NCBI RefSeq assembly: GCF_004295345.1
Contig: NZ_CP036200.1
Span: 3,535,501-3,599,500 of the forward strand
Source of the DNA: Shewanella maritima
GTDB lineage: Bacteria; Pseudomonadota; Gammaproteobacteria; Enterobacterales; Shewanellaceae
Direction of reading: 5' to 3'
DNA: 64,000 nucleotides
Below are positions 45,298 to 54,365 of this stretch, in pieces. Positions within the stretch are counted from its first letter, which is position 1, and each line of letters opens with the position of its first letter. The notes under the pieces were generated by a model that was given only the letters and a program-made list of their open reading frames with translations, was not told the DNA's origin and did not search any database. The translations under genes and the position numbers were made by a program.

Positions 45298-46086
45298 ATG
45301 GAAAAGCCGAGCGTGAGTGCAAGTCAGCTAAATCTGTTGTTAGTTGCGCTTAGCTTTTTCACTCGCATCCCTGTGCCTAAGTGGGTCGATTATGGCGATG
45401 ATAATTTGAATCGCGCCAGTCGTTACTTTGGCATGGTTGGTTTGCTGGTGGGCGCACTCTCTGCACTGGTGTTTTATCTGGCTCAGCTAGTGTTACCTAT
45501 CGGCGTTGCGGTAATGCTGTCGATGATCGCCAGTGTGCTGATCACTGGCGGTTTTCATGAAGATGGTTTAGCCGACACCGCCGACGGTTTTGGTGGCGGT
45601 TGGACACTAGAAGACAAGCTCAACATTATGAAAGACTCGCGCCTTGGTACCTATGGCGCGTTAGCGCTAGTGCTGACACTGGCGCTTAAATGGCAGTTGT
45701 TGATTGAGCTGGCACTATACAGCCCATGGGTGGCTTGTAGCGCATTAGTTGTTGCGCATACGCTTAGCCGTGTGCTGGCGTCGAGCATGATATTTACCGA
45801 AAACTATGTGCAAGATATTGATGTCAGTAAAGTGAAGCCGCTGGCTAACGAGCAGCACATTAATGACTTAATGATTCTATTGCTGACGGGATTAGCTGTG
45901 TTGTTTTGTTTACCGTCAGTGGCAGGGTTTAGTTTATTAGTGGGTCTTTATATTCTTAGGCAGTTGCTATGCTTTGGTTTTAATCGTCAAATTGGTGGCT
46001 ACACGGGCGATACCTTAGGGGCAAGTCAGCAAGTCGCTGAAATTGTCTGTTATATGATTTTATTGGCAGTGGGGTTTAATTCATGA
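45298..46086 (+). CDS. cobS: Adenosylcobinamide-GDP ribazoletransferase (cobalamin synthase)
   Basis: 262 aa integral membrane enzyme joining adenosylcobinamide-GDP with alpha-ribazole (phosphate). Signature GGFHEDGLADTADGFGGG with metal-binding acidic residues, FFTRIPVPKWV near the start and QIGGYTGDTLGASQQVAEI near the end. Its TGA overlaps the ATG of cobU (ATGA). Confidence 0.95.
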   Translation: MEKPSVSASQLNLLLVALSFFTRIPVPKWVDYGDDNLNRASRYFGMVGLLVGALSALVFYLAQLVLPIGVAVMLSMIASVLITGGFHEDGLADTADGFGGGWTLEDKLNIMKDSRLGTYGALALVLTLALKWQLLIELALYSPWVACSALVVAHTLSRVLASSMIFTENYVQDIDVSKVKPLANEQHINDLMILLLTGLAVLFCLPSVAGFSLLVGLYILRQLLCFGFNRQIGGYTGDTLGASQQVAEIVCYMILLAVGFNS

Positions 46087-46715
46087 TCCAACTTATTCTA
46101 GGCGGTGCCCGCAGTGGCAAAAGTCACTTTGGTGAGTCAGCGGTAGCAAAGTTTGCCAACCTTGGTCAGTCTTGCGTTTATTTGGCAACCGCACAGGCGT
46201 TTGATGATGAAATGCACCAACGCATTGAGCGTCATCAGCAAGACCGCGCCCACGTGACCCATCCCGAGCTAAAGATTGAGTGGCAGTTATTAGAAGAGCC
46301 ACTGTATCTAGCTGAAACCCTCAAACTGATTGATAAACCTAATCAAACCATCTTTGTTGATTGCCTAACCCTTTATTTAACCCAGCATTTGCTAAAACAA
46401 GGTGACAGCAGCGACGAAGCGGTTGCGCTGCGTGATGCTCAGCCCAACGCTATTGTTCGCGCCCAGTTAGATAAGGTCAATCTCAGCCAGAACTGGCAGC
46501 AACAAAAGCAGCAGTTATTAGCGGTATTGCCAAAAATGAAATCAAATTTGGTCATTGTTAGTAACGAAGTTGGCTCAGGCATAGTGCCGATGGGTGAGTT
46601 GTCGCGCGAGTTTGTTGATGAAGCAGGCTGGCTGAATCAGGCTATTGCTCAAATCGCTGACCAAGTAACACTGGTGGTTGCAGGTTTGCCACTGAGTTTA
46701 AAAGGCGATAAATAA
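46083..46715 (+). CDS. cobU: Adenosylcobinamide kinase / adenosylcobinamide-phosphate guanylyltransferase
   Basis: 210 aa. P-loop GGARSGKSHFGE, guanylylated-His region ERHQQDR, DCLTLYLTQHL and NEVGSGIVPMGELSREFVDEAGWLNQ. Phosphorylates adenosylcobinamide and converts it to the GDP-activated form used by CobS. ATG 46083 overlaps the cobS stop. Confidence 0.95.
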   Translation: MIQLILGGARSGKSHFGESAVAKFANLGQSCVYLATAQAFDDEMHQRIERHQQDRAHVTHPELKIEWQLLEEPLYLAETLKLIDKPNQTIFVDCLTLYLTQHLLKQGDSSDEAVALRDAQPNAIVRAQLDKVNLSQNWQQQKQQLLAVLPKMKSNLVIVSNEVGSGIVPMGELSREFVDEAGWLNQAIAQIADQVTLVVAGLPLSLKGDK

Positions 46716-46796
46716 TCGACAAAGCGGCTGCGTTTAAAGCAACCCAAACCCATAAAAGATAACCCAGCAAGCCAATCAAAAGAGTAACGACAGCCC

Positions 46797-48404
46797 TTGT
46801 CTAAAGATTTAAATAAAAGTTCCAACAAAGAGTTATTGCAAACCGAGCAGGTTACTGGCGCATTAATGGTGCAAGGCACCACCTCAGATGCAGGTAAAAG
46901 CACGTTAGTTGCCGGCCTTTGCCGTTTGTTTACTCGCATGCTTTCCCACCAAGGTGTGAACTGTGATGCTCGCGTTGCGCCATTTAAGCCACAGAATATG
47001 GCGCTCAATAGCGCAGTTACCGCAGATGGTGGCGAGATAGGCCGCGCCCAAGCACTGCAAGCCATAGCTGCCAAACAGCCGCTGCATACCGACTTTAACC
47101 CTGTGCTACTAAAACCAAGCTCAGATACTGGCGCGCAGGTGATTATTCACGGCAAGGCGTTATCAACGCTCGAAGCAAAAGCGTTTTTTGGGCCAGAAAG
47201 TAAACACTATAAATCGCTAGCATTAAAAGCCGTACTTGAGTCATACAACAGGCTTAAACAGCAATACCAATTAGTGTTTATTGAAGGAGCTGGCAGCCCT
47301 GCTGAGATTAACCTGCGTGAAGGCGATATTGCCAATATGGGCTTTGCTGAACAAGCTGATTGCCCAGTGATTATCATCGCAGACATTGATAAAGGCGGTG
47401 TGTTCGCTCACCTTGTTGGCACCCTAGCGCTGCTGAGTGAGTCTGAGCAAGCCAGAGTAAAAGGCTTTGTAATAAACCGTTTTCGCGGTGATATTAGCTT
47501 GCTGCAACCTGGCATTGATTGGCTAGAACAGCACACCCAAAAGCCAGTACTTGGAGTACTGCCTTATTTGCATGATCTGCATTTAGACGCTGAAGATGCG
47601 CTTGTTTCAGGCGGCGCAGTAACCACTAAGCAAGCACTGAATGTACTGGTATTAGTGCTGCCACGCATTAGTAATCACACTGACTTTGACCCGCTAAGGC
47701 TGCACCCACAAGTTAACTTTAACTACGTTAGCATTAATGATGATGCCAAAGCCGCATTCGAGCAGGCTGATTTAGTTATCTTGCCCGGCAGTAAGAGTGT
47801 ACGCGCCGATTTAGCTTTCCTAAAGCAGCAGGGCTGGGATGAATTACTGCTAAGACACCTTCGCTACGGCGGCAAGGTTATTGGTATTTGTGGCGGCTAT
47901 CAAATGCTTGGGCAAAGCATTAACGACCCACATGGTATTGAAGATAAACCGGGGGAGTCACAGGGCTTAGGCTTAATCCCAATGCACACGGTATTGCAGC
48001 AAGATAAAGCTCTCAAGCAAGTCACTGGCAAGTTAACTCTTAACGGACAAACTACAGAAATTACAGGTTATGAAATCCACTGCGGCCAGTCGCAACTTTT
48101 CGCGCACAGCACCGCACAATCAGCAGCCGAACCACTAATAGATAAACAACCAGTAGCCATTAGTGACTTACGAGGTAATCATTATCAAGATGGTTTTGAA
48201 AGCCAAGATAAGCAAATCTTTGCCACCTATGTACACGGCCTATTCGACTCAAAGCAGGCTTGTCAGCAGCTACTTAGCTGGGCAGGGCTAGAGCAGGCAC
48301 AACCCATTGATATTAATCAGATACGCGAGCAGCAATTAGAGCGCCTAGCCGATGTGCTTGAGCTGCATTTAGACATTGAAAAATTGATAAGGATAATCAG
48401 ATGA
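46797..48404 (+). CDS. cobQ: Cobyric acid synthase (glutamine-hydrolysing)
   Basis: 535 aa from TTG 46797. Amidates four carboxyls of adenosylcobyrinic a,c-diamide. N-terminal dethiobiotin-synthetase-like domain ([52 protein letters not shown]) and C-terminal class I glutaminase with nucleophile Cys in ICGGYQMLG and the His in YVHGLFDS. The start is uncertain: TTG 46797 lacks a close ribosome-binding site, and the family core begins at ATG 46866 (MVQGTTS). Ends in an ATGA overlap with cobO. Its presence means the strain can also process cobyrinate intermediates, although early corrin-ring genes are not in the window. Confidence 0.93.
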   Translation: MSKDLNKSSNKELLQTEQVTGALMVQGTTSDAGKSTLVAGLCRLFTRMLSHQGVNCDARVAPFKPQNMALNSAVTADGGEIGRAQALQAIAAKQPLHTDFNPVLLKPSSDTGAQVIIHGKALSTLEAKAFFGPESKHYKSLALKAVLESYNRLKQQYQLVFIEGAGSPAEINLREGDIANMGFAEQADCPVIIIADIDKGGVFAHLVGTLALLSESEQARVKGFVINRFRGDISLLQPGIDWLEQHTQKPVLGVLPYLHDLHLDAEDALVSGGAVTTKQALNVLVLVLPRISNHTDFDPLRLHPQVNFNYVSINDDAKAAFEQADLVILPGSKSVRADLAFLKQQGWDELLLRHLRYGGKVIGICGGYQMLGQSINDPHGIEDKPGESQGLGLIPMHTVLQQDKALKQVTGKLTLNGQTTEITGYEIHCGQSQLFAHSTAQSAAEPLIDKQPVAISDLRGNHYQDGFESQDKQIFATYVHGLFDSKQACQQLLSWAGLEQAQPIDINQIREQQLERLADVLELHLDIEKLIRIIR

Positions 48405-49036
48405 GTACCGAACTAGATAACAGCGCTAATGAGAATGCCAAGGTCGACAAGAACGAGCGTCACAAGCAAAGGCAACAAAAAGTAAAACAACAAGTTGATG
48501 CCAAAATTGAAGCCGCGCAAATTGAAAAAGGCGTGTTAATGGTAATCACCGGCAATGGTAAAGGTAAATCGACTGCCGGATTTGGCACAGTTACTCGTGC
48601 GGTAGGGCACGGGCAAAAAGCGGCTGTCGTGCAATTTATTAAAGGCGGTTGGGAATGCGGCGAGCGCAACTTACTTGAGAAAAACGGCGTTGATTTTCAT
48701 GTTATGGGCACCGGCTTTACCTGGGAAACGCAAGACAGAGAAAAGGACACTGCCGCAACACTTGAAGCTTGGCAAGCAGCTGAAAAGCTGCTGCAAGATG
48801 AGTCAATTAACCTAGTATTGCTGGACGAGCTAACCTACATGGTGACTTATAAATATTTAGATTTACAACGGGTTATTGACGCACTCAATAAACGCCCAGC
48901 CATGCAACACGTGATCATCACAGGTCGCGCTTGTCACCGAGACATTATTGAACTTGCAGATACCGTCAGCGAAGTTCAGCCAACCAAACACGCTTTTAAT
49001 GCGGGTGTAAAAGCTCAGCTTGGTTTTGACTATTAG
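48401..49036 (+). CDS. cobO: Cob(I)yrinic acid a,c-diamide adenosyltransferase
   Basis: 211 aa, CobA/BtuR/CobO type. Transfers the adenosyl group from ATP to Co(I) corrinoids. P-loop [12 protein letters not shown], then [14 protein letters not shown], the acidic LLDELTYM and a C-terminal [23 protein letters not shown]. The name btuR is equally used. Translationally coupled to cobQ; last gene of the riboswitch operon. Confidence 0.94.
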   Translation: MSTELDNSANENAKVDKNERHKQRQQKVKQQVDAKIEAAQIEKGVLMVITGNGKGKSTAGFGTVTRAVGHGQKAAVVQFIKGGWECGERNLLEKNGVDFHVMGTGFTWETQDREKDTAATLEAWQAAEKLLQDESINLVLLDELTYMVTYKYLDLQRVIDALNKRPAMQHVIITGRACHRDIIELADTVSEVQPTKHAFNAGVKAQLGFDY

Positions 49037-49078
49037 TTTAGTTGTGCAGAACGGCATAACCGCCCAAAAGTGACTGGG

Positions 49079-50446
49079 CTAAAAATGCCATTGCAGGGTT
49101 ACAGTTTGGTAGTTACTGCCCCCTTTAATTCGACCAAACGCTGAGCTGGATTCAAATATGCCAGAGCGGTGGTGAATACTATACCCGAGCCACAAATTTT
49201 GCATTGATTGACTGTTAATAATATCGCCAATATTGACCTCAAATGAGAAATCTAGATAGTTGAGCAGTTTAGATGGCTTGTAGCCTTTTTCTGCGATTTC
49301 TGAGCCTTCAATATAAGTAAGATCGCTAACATAAGATAGGCCTTCCGCTACCCCTAAACGCCAGCGAGGGCCAAACTTGAAGGTATAGAATGCCTTGATG
49401 GCGACAACGGCCTCGACAATATCGTTTTGCACTTCAGAGTCATAATGCCAAACCGCACCAGGAGTGAAATACAACTCTATAGGCAAAGTAAACAAGGTAT
49501 CAGTCAACCTTGTGCCGTAAAACAAGGATGTCATTTGGTTATTGTAAGGGTCTTTTTCGGCGTTGCCCGATAAAATATCACTAAGGTTTGAAGGGGTGGC
49601 CCACCCATGAGCAATACGTAAGAATTGATCATTATCTTTCGTTGCACTTGGGTTTCTGTGGTCAAAACGTTGTTTGCCTGGTTCGGGGAAGAAACCAAAT
49701 CCTAGGAAGCTTTCATACTGATATTGGCTATCAATTGTCGGCAATTCTGCGACAGCGTCTTCAAGTCGGCCGACGCCAAACTTGCCTAATAAGTAGAGGT
49801 TACGTGACACATGGTAGCGGGCGGTGATGCCGGCGTTGAATTGTAACCCTCCTTCGGCATCATATGTACCGACACCATAATAGTGTTGATTAAATTTATC
49901 GGTTTTCCATTGGAGCTCTGCATAAGGGATCAGATCCCAATCACCATTATGCCAATGGTATTTAGCACGTGTATACATGTAACCACGTTTGTTGGAGTCA
50001 GAAAGCAGTGCGACATCTGCTTCCCATGGGCCATCGTTAAACTTGTATTGCAGACCAAAATCAAAGGCCTGTGCCTGAGATTCATTTTGTAGCTCTTTGG
50101 GGATGTCTACAAATCGAAATCGGGTATACGCGTTCACTTGGTGAGTATCATTTTTCCAAAGATGTAGCCCGGCTTCCATACCGTCAATGAAGCCATATGC
50201 GCCTTGATACTTGAGTAGTGGCAACACATCGTATACTTCATCATCTTCAACAGCGTATGGGATATCTCCTCGGCGTACACCGATAGCTATGCCCCAGGTG
50301 TCATACCGCAGACCATCGGATATTTGTGGTTGCGTTTGAGTGGTTTCGTCATTGTCGCGTTGAGAGGGATTGGCGTATGCCAAGCTCATTGGGAGTATTA
50401 ATAAGCTAATCAATTTGATGAGCTGGTAAGACATATTTCGAATCAT
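49079..50446 (-). CDS. Outer-membrane MipA/OmpV-like protein with an added C-terminal barrel-like half
   Basis: 455 aa. Signal peptide (cleavage near AYAN). Residues ~45-260 resemble MipA/OmpV outer-membrane proteins (WGIAIGVRRGDIPYAVEDDEVYDVLPLLKYQG; alternating beta strands). This is longer than the usual ~250 aa; residues ~265-455 look like a second beta-barrel unit, ending in LQWHF as outer-membrane proteins do. Within it, LGYSIHHRSGIF is reminiscent of the His-x-Ser region of PagL-type lipid A deacylases, but this is a weak resemblance only. Starts at 50446 or 50434 are both possible; neither has a clear ribosome-binding site. Confidence 0.7.
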   Translation of the reverse strand: MIRNMSYQLIKLISLLILPMSLAYANPSQRDNDETTQTQPQISDGLRYDTWGIAIGVRRGDIPYAVEDDEVYDVLPLLKYQGAYGFIDGMEAGLHLWKNDTHQVNAYTRFRFVDIPKELQNESQAQAFDFGLQYKFNDGPWEADVALLSDSNKRGYMYTRAKYHWHNGDWDLIPYAELQWKTDKFNQHYYGVGTYDAEGGLQFNAGITARYHVSRNLYLLGKFGVGRLEDAVAELPTIDSQYQYESFLGFGFFPEPGKQRFDHRNPSATKDNDQFLRIAHGWATPSNLSDILSGNAEKDPYNNQMTSLFYGTRLTDTLFTLPIELYFTPGAVWHYDSEVQNDIVEAVVAIKAFYTFKFGPRWRLGVAEGLSYVSDLTYIEGSEIAEKGYKPSKLLNYLDFSFEVNIGDIINSQSMQNLWLGYSIHHRSGIFESSSAFGRIKGGSNYQTVTLQWHF

Positions 50447-50662
50447 AGTGGCACTGTATTTGGTACGAAAGGCTTTAACACGAATAATGATAAAGGAATG
50501 TTATCAGGATAGCGGATTATTGGCGAATTAGTCTGAAAATGAATGATTAATGGAAAGGTTGCTGAGCTAGCAGTTGCAATCAAGCGCTAAAACATTGCTG
50601 CCTATGATTATTGAGCATCCCTAAATACCAAACCATGCTTGTTGAACTCACTTTTTCTTTTG

Positions 50663-50723
50663 AGCTTTAAAATTTCTAAGCAATAACACGCTCAGCTGCT
50701 GCTAGCGTGGTCAAGCTCTTCTT
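50663..50723 (-). repeat. Decayed copy of the hemL 3' end
   Basis: Blocks match the real hemL end and its downstream flank in the same order and orientation. 50663-50681 matches 54311-54329 (one difference), 50677-50686 matches 54341-54350, and 50686-50723 matches 54385-54424 (coding end of hemL) with one substitution and one small gap region. The parts between are deleted. Non-coding remnant beyond the 3' end of the LysR gene. Confidence 0.8.
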
Positions 50724-50734
50724 AATTTGTTGTC

Positions 50735-51634
50735 TTATAGCCGCTCCCCCGCTCTTAACAACATGGCTCTAAACCACTTATGTGCTGGTTCATTGGTGCG
50801 TGATGGGTGCCAAAGCATCGACATTGATACTGAGTCTGGTTGGAAAGGGGCTTCTACGATACGGCAATCAAATACGTTGGCATACTTTTTAGCTAAGGAT
50901 TTAGGGACAACAGCTATCGCGTCAGAGCCTTGTACGATAGGAAACATCTCTAAAATACTAGCGGCGCGCCAGTAAGTCTCTCGTTGATTTAACAGTTCCA
51001 CTCCCATCGGTTCCAAGTAGCTTGTACGTGAATCCCATTGAGCATGAACAACGTGCTTTTCTGTAATGAACTGCTCAGCACTTATCGAGTCATGTATTCG
51101 AGGATGCTCTTTAGCAGCGAGAACGACGAGATTTTCACTGAGTATTACAGCGTTTCTTAGGTGTTTATAGTTCTCAGGGTACGCACTCAAAATAATGTCA
51201 AACTTTTGAAAACGCAGCTCGGACTCTAGATCTGCACCATAAAGTGGATGTACCTCCATTTTTACATTGGGGGCGTCACGCTGCAAAAGATGCGACAGCT
51301 CAGGTAGGACGTTATAACTTGCCACACTAATCGCTGCTATCGAAAAAGTTTTATCAACACTTTTCGCATTGAAATTACGGCTATTTGGAAACGTGGTGGT
51401 GACGGTATCAAGGGATTGTGCCAAGGCGGGATAGATGTCTATTGCTAACGTAGTGGGTGTCACACCATTGCCGGAACGGGTAAAGAGTTGATCGTCATAA
51501 AGTACCTTGAGCTTTTTTAGAGACTGGCTCACTGCAGGTTGACTAATACCTAGGCGCTGGGCTGCCTTGGATAGGTTTCGCTCTTCCATTACGGCGACAA
51601 ATATTGGGATTAAACTTAGGTCTGTATGCTTCAT
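50735..51634 (-). CDS. LysR-family transcriptional regulator
   Basis: 299 aa. N-terminal winged helix-turn-helix (LIPIFVAVMEERNLSKAAQRLGISQPAVSQSLKKLKVLYDDQLFTRSGNGVTPT) and a C-terminal LysR substrate-binding domain. Divergent from the alkylsulfatase gene with a 121-bp shared promoter region, the classic LysR arrangement, so it probably controls that gene. The effector is unknown; an alkyl sulfate or its alcohol is a reasonable guess. Confidence 0.92.
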   Translation of the reverse strand: MKHTDLSLIPIFVAVMEERNLSKAAQRLGISQPAVSQSLKKLKVLYDDQLFTRSGNGVTPTTLAIDIYPALAQSLDTVTTTFPNSRNFNAKSVDKTFSIAAISVASYNVLPELSHLLQRDAPNVKMEVHPLYGADLESELRFQKFDIILSAYPENYKHLRNAVILSENLVVLAAKEHPRIHDSISAEQFITEKHVVHAQWDSRTSYLEPMGVELLNQRETYWRAASILEMFPIVQGSDAIAVVPKSLAKKYANVFDCRIVEAPFQPDSVSMSMLWHPSRTNEPAHKWFRAMLLRAGERL

Positions 51635-51755
51635 TCTCTTATATATAAAGCTTATTTTCCAATGATTATAAGCTCTGATTATAAATGATATTCGCTCATT
51701 TTGATTAAATTTTGAAATACTTCATCCGTATTGAGTTGATTAATAGGAAAACAGA

Positions 51756-53657
51756 ATGAGAACAATCATAGCGACGAGTATTGTTACTGCTTTATTTGGT
51801 GCAAATGCACTGGCGTTAGCGAATGCTGAACCTTTAGAGATAAATGAGCCAATGATTCCGGTGCTTTCTCATAAGCACTATCTTGGTGAAGACTCGACGG
51901 CGACACACTATTGGCATGGTGAGAATCGAGGTGATATGACATGGACACCGACAGGTGGTAACGATGCGTATAGCAAGCCTTCAGCTAAGGTAAATCCAAC
52001 ACTAACAGCCCACTCTCAAAAAATGGATAGGGGCATATTTAGCTACAAAAACACTTTCCATACTGTATATGGCTATGGTTTGACATCGCCAACTATCATT
52101 GATGGTACAGATGGCCTGATTGTTCTTGACCCTGTTGAGTCTGTCGACAAAATGCGTGATGTAATGACTGATTTTCGTCGCGTTACGGGAAACAAAAAGC
52201 CGGTGAGTGCGATTTTATACTCGCATTGGCACCCAGATCACTATGCCGGTGTTCGTGGTATTGCAGGCGCTGAGAATGCCAAGATTATTGCACATGAATC
52301 GTTTATGGATAACGTAGTTAAAGGTTCTATGGGTGGCACTGGACCTGCGCTTGGGTTCCGTGTGGATTACTCATTGGGTACGCTGCTTAACGTAGAAGAG
52401 GGCGGAAGAATCAATGGTGGCTTAGGTCCAGACTTTGAGATTCGGGAACACAGTCTAATTGTGCCAAATGAATTAGTTACTGGGTATAGAGGCGAGCTGA
52501 GAACAACAATAGCAGGTGTGGATATGCAGATTGTTCACGTTCCCTCTGAAGCGTCCGATGAAATCATCGTTTACTTCCCTGAGCAAGAATTATTATGGGG
52601 CGCAGAAGTAATACAAGGTGAGAGCTTCCCGAATCTACACACAATCCGCGGCACTAAATATCGTAATCCGAGTGTTTGGTATCCAGGCATTGATGTGCTT
52701 CGCGAGTTTAACGCGGATGTTCTTTTAGTTTCTCATGGTCGCCCAGTAGTCGGAAAAGCCCATGTTGATGATACATTGACCGCCTATCGGGATGCGATCC
52801 AGTTTACTTATGATCAGTCCATCAAAGCCATCAATAGTGGTGCAACTCAAGAGGATCTCATTCGAGATATTACCCTACCACCACACCTTGAAAACCATCC
52901 ATGGCTTGGTGATTTTTACGGTTCTATTCGTCACGCAACTAAGCAAATTTTTGTTGGCGAACTAGGTTGGTTTGATGGTGACCCAACGACCCTCAACCCA
53001 CTTCACTCGGTGGAAGCATCAAAGCGCTATGTTGATATGGTTGGCGGCAAAGCTAAGATGATGAAGTTTGCGATTGATGCTTGTGACAATCAAGATTGGC
53101 AATGGTGTGCGGAACTATCTACTCATGTTGTGAGACTTGACCTTGAAGATATGGAACCTCGTCTACTTAAAGCAAGAGCGTTGCGTGCATTGGCATATCA
53201 AGAGACCAACAATAACTGGAGAAACTGGTATCTGACGTCGGCGCAAGAGCTGGATGGGACTATTGATTACAGTAAAAAAATCAACTTGCAAGCGCCTGAT
53301 CTCTTGAAAGAGTTTACGACTAACCAATTGGTTGATGGTTTGAAGTACTCATTGAATGCTGAACGCAGTATAGACAAGCACTTTACTATTGCGTTTGCGT
53401 TTACCGATACTGACGAAACACACGCGTTGGAAGTTAGACGTGGAGTAGCTCAGTTCCATGAAGATTTTGAAGGGCAAGCACAAACCACTATTCGCATGTC
53501 TAAGATGGCATTTCTCGGTTTGCTGACTAGGAATCTAGATCTTAACCAAGCAGCCTCTAGTGGTCAGTTAAAAGTAGAGGGAGAGGCTAACCTTGTCCCA
53601 ATCTTCTTTAATTTGCTTGATAAACCTGTAGAGAATCCTGCTCTAACCGTACGCTAA
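51756..53657 (+). CDS. Exported alkylsulfatase (SdsA1/BDS1-type metallo-beta-lactamase fold)
   Basis: 633 aa. Signal peptide (cleavage near ANAE). Metallo-beta-lactamase domain with zinc motif SHWHPDH (His157, His159, Asp161, His162), further ligand regions in the E-containing VPSEASDEI and LLVSHGRPV. An alkylsulfatase dimerisation domain follows (MVGGKAKMMKFAIDACDNQDWQWCAELSTHVVRLD), then a C-terminal SCP2-like domain. Family members hydrolyse alkyl sulfates such as SDS to alcohol and sulfate. Divergent LysR gene upstream. Lies in the segment bracketed by hemL-end copies, so it may be acquired cargo. Confidence 0.9.
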   Translation: MRTIIATSIVTALFGANALALANAEPLEINEPMIPVLSHKHYLGEDSTATHYWHGENRGDMTWTPTGGNDAYSKPSAKVNPTLTAHSQKMDRGIFSYKNTFHTVYGYGLTSPTIIDGTDGLIVLDPVESVDKMRDVMTDFRRVTGNKKPVSAILYSHWHPDHYAGVRGIAGAENAKIIAHESFMDNVVKGSMGGTGPALGFRVDYSLGTLLNVEEGGRINGGLGPDFEIREHSLIVPNELVTGYRGELRTTIAGVDMQIVHVPSEASDEIIVYFPEQELLWGAEVIQGESFPNLHTIRGTKYRNPSVWYPGIDVLREFNADVLLVSHGRPVVGKAHVDDTLTAYRDAIQFTYDQSIKAINSGATQEDLIRDITLPPHLENHPWLGDFYGSIRHATKQIFVGELGWFDGDPTTLNPLHSVEASKRYVDMVGGKAKMMKFAIDACDNQDWQWCAELSTHVVRLDLEDMEPRLLKARALRALAYQETNNNWRNWYLTSAQELDGTIDYSKKINLQAPDLLKEFTTNQLVDGLKYSLNAERSIDKHFTIAFAFTDTDETHALEVRRGVAQFHEDFEGQAQTTIRMSKMAFLGLLTRNLDLNQAASSGQLKVEGEANLVPIFFNLLDKPVENPALTVR

Positions 53658-53717
53658 GATCGTTGAAATAGTGGCACTGTCTAAAGATTAGAGAGTGCCA
53701 CTAGTTAAGGCTCAAAT

Positions 53718-53972
53718 ATGAAAAAAGTAATGTATCTAGCACTTTTTCTTGCTTCTCAGTCTGTATTTGCTTGCGATGGAGATGTCGTTTTCACACTGCC
53801 CAAAGTGACTAGCGCCGATGATTTTTTAGCTTCGTTGGAGAAAGGCAAGTCGGTGCAACCAGCAGGTTATGACCTCGAGTCGATAATGAAAACGAAAGCG
53901 AGCCTGAAACTGATCAAGGTCTGCCATAAGCAAGAAGGTAAAAAGGTCTGTCACAACGTTAGAAGCTTTTAG
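53718..53972 (+). CDS. Small secreted cysteine-containing protein
   Basis: 84 aa. Signal peptide (KKVMYLALFLASQSVFA, then C at 19). The mature ~66 residues are basic and carry three Cys (CDGD near the start; CHKQEGKKVCHN near the end). The last two form a CHx6CH pattern that could bind metal or form a disulfide; a CxxCH haem site is absent. I do not recognise the family. Same strand and 60 bp after the alkylsulfatase, so possibly co-transcribed. Confidence 0.65.
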   Translation: MKKVMYLALFLASQSVFACDGDVVFTLPKVTSADDFLASLEKGKSVQPAGYDLESIMKTKASLKLIKVCHKQEGKKVCHNVRSF

Positions 53973-54121
53973 TGAGTGTAGTGGCTTATCAACTTTGACT
54001 ATCAGATAATAGGTTTCTACGCCCAATTTAAAATATCAATCGAAATATTCACCGACACTGTTCAAGTATAGGGTGACAGTGAACTACCAGTTGGTGTTAT
54101 TGATTCAGAACTTTGCTGTTT

Positions 54122-54168
54122 GGATGCAATGGTGAAGCCATCAGGGACGATTTAACGGCGTCCTGTAG
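54122..54168 (+). repeat. Dispersed hairpin repeat, copy 2
   Basis: GGATGCaatggTGAAGCC followed by CAGGGACGATTTAACGGCGTCCTG, which folds CAGG(G)ACG/CGTCCTG. Shares both blocks with 41819-41876; copy 1 has about 14 extra bases between the blocks. Confidence 0.65.
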
Positions 54169-54242
54169 CAAGAAATCAGCAAACGCAGTATCAGATTGGC
54201 TAAGTCCTTCGTTTCGCCCTTACCAAAAAATTACCAACCAAC

Positions 54243-54272
54243 AAAAAAGGCTAATCTCTCGATTAGCCTTTT
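54243..54272 (-). terminator. Rho-independent terminator of hemL
   Basis: AAAAGGCTAATC (54245-54256) pairs with GATTAGCCTTTT (54261-54272) around TCTC. The reverse strand continues into T-rich sequence. About 95 bp past the hemL stop. Confidence 0.85.
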
Positions 54273-54365
54273 GCTGTTAGCTTTGAAATCTTTAAGCTTT
54301 AAAGTCTTACAGCTTTAAAACTTCTAAGCGTTAAATCCTCTAAGCAATAAATCCTCAGTTAGGAT

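Larger units (their letters stand above)
53973..54365. other. Intergenic region with repeat, terminator and short reiterations
   Basis: Holds the second dispersed-repeat copy (54122-54168), the hemL terminator (54243-54272) and a stretch at 54286-54350 of reiterated CTTTAAA/TCTAAGC-like words just past the hemL stop. Part of this stretch is what recurs at 50663-50686. Confidence 0.6.

Noticed and set aside
50663..50723. Possible attachment site of an integrative element at hemL
   Set aside because: The repeat of the hemL end is real, but no integrase or recombinase gene lies in the segment, so an att-site label would go beyond the evidence.
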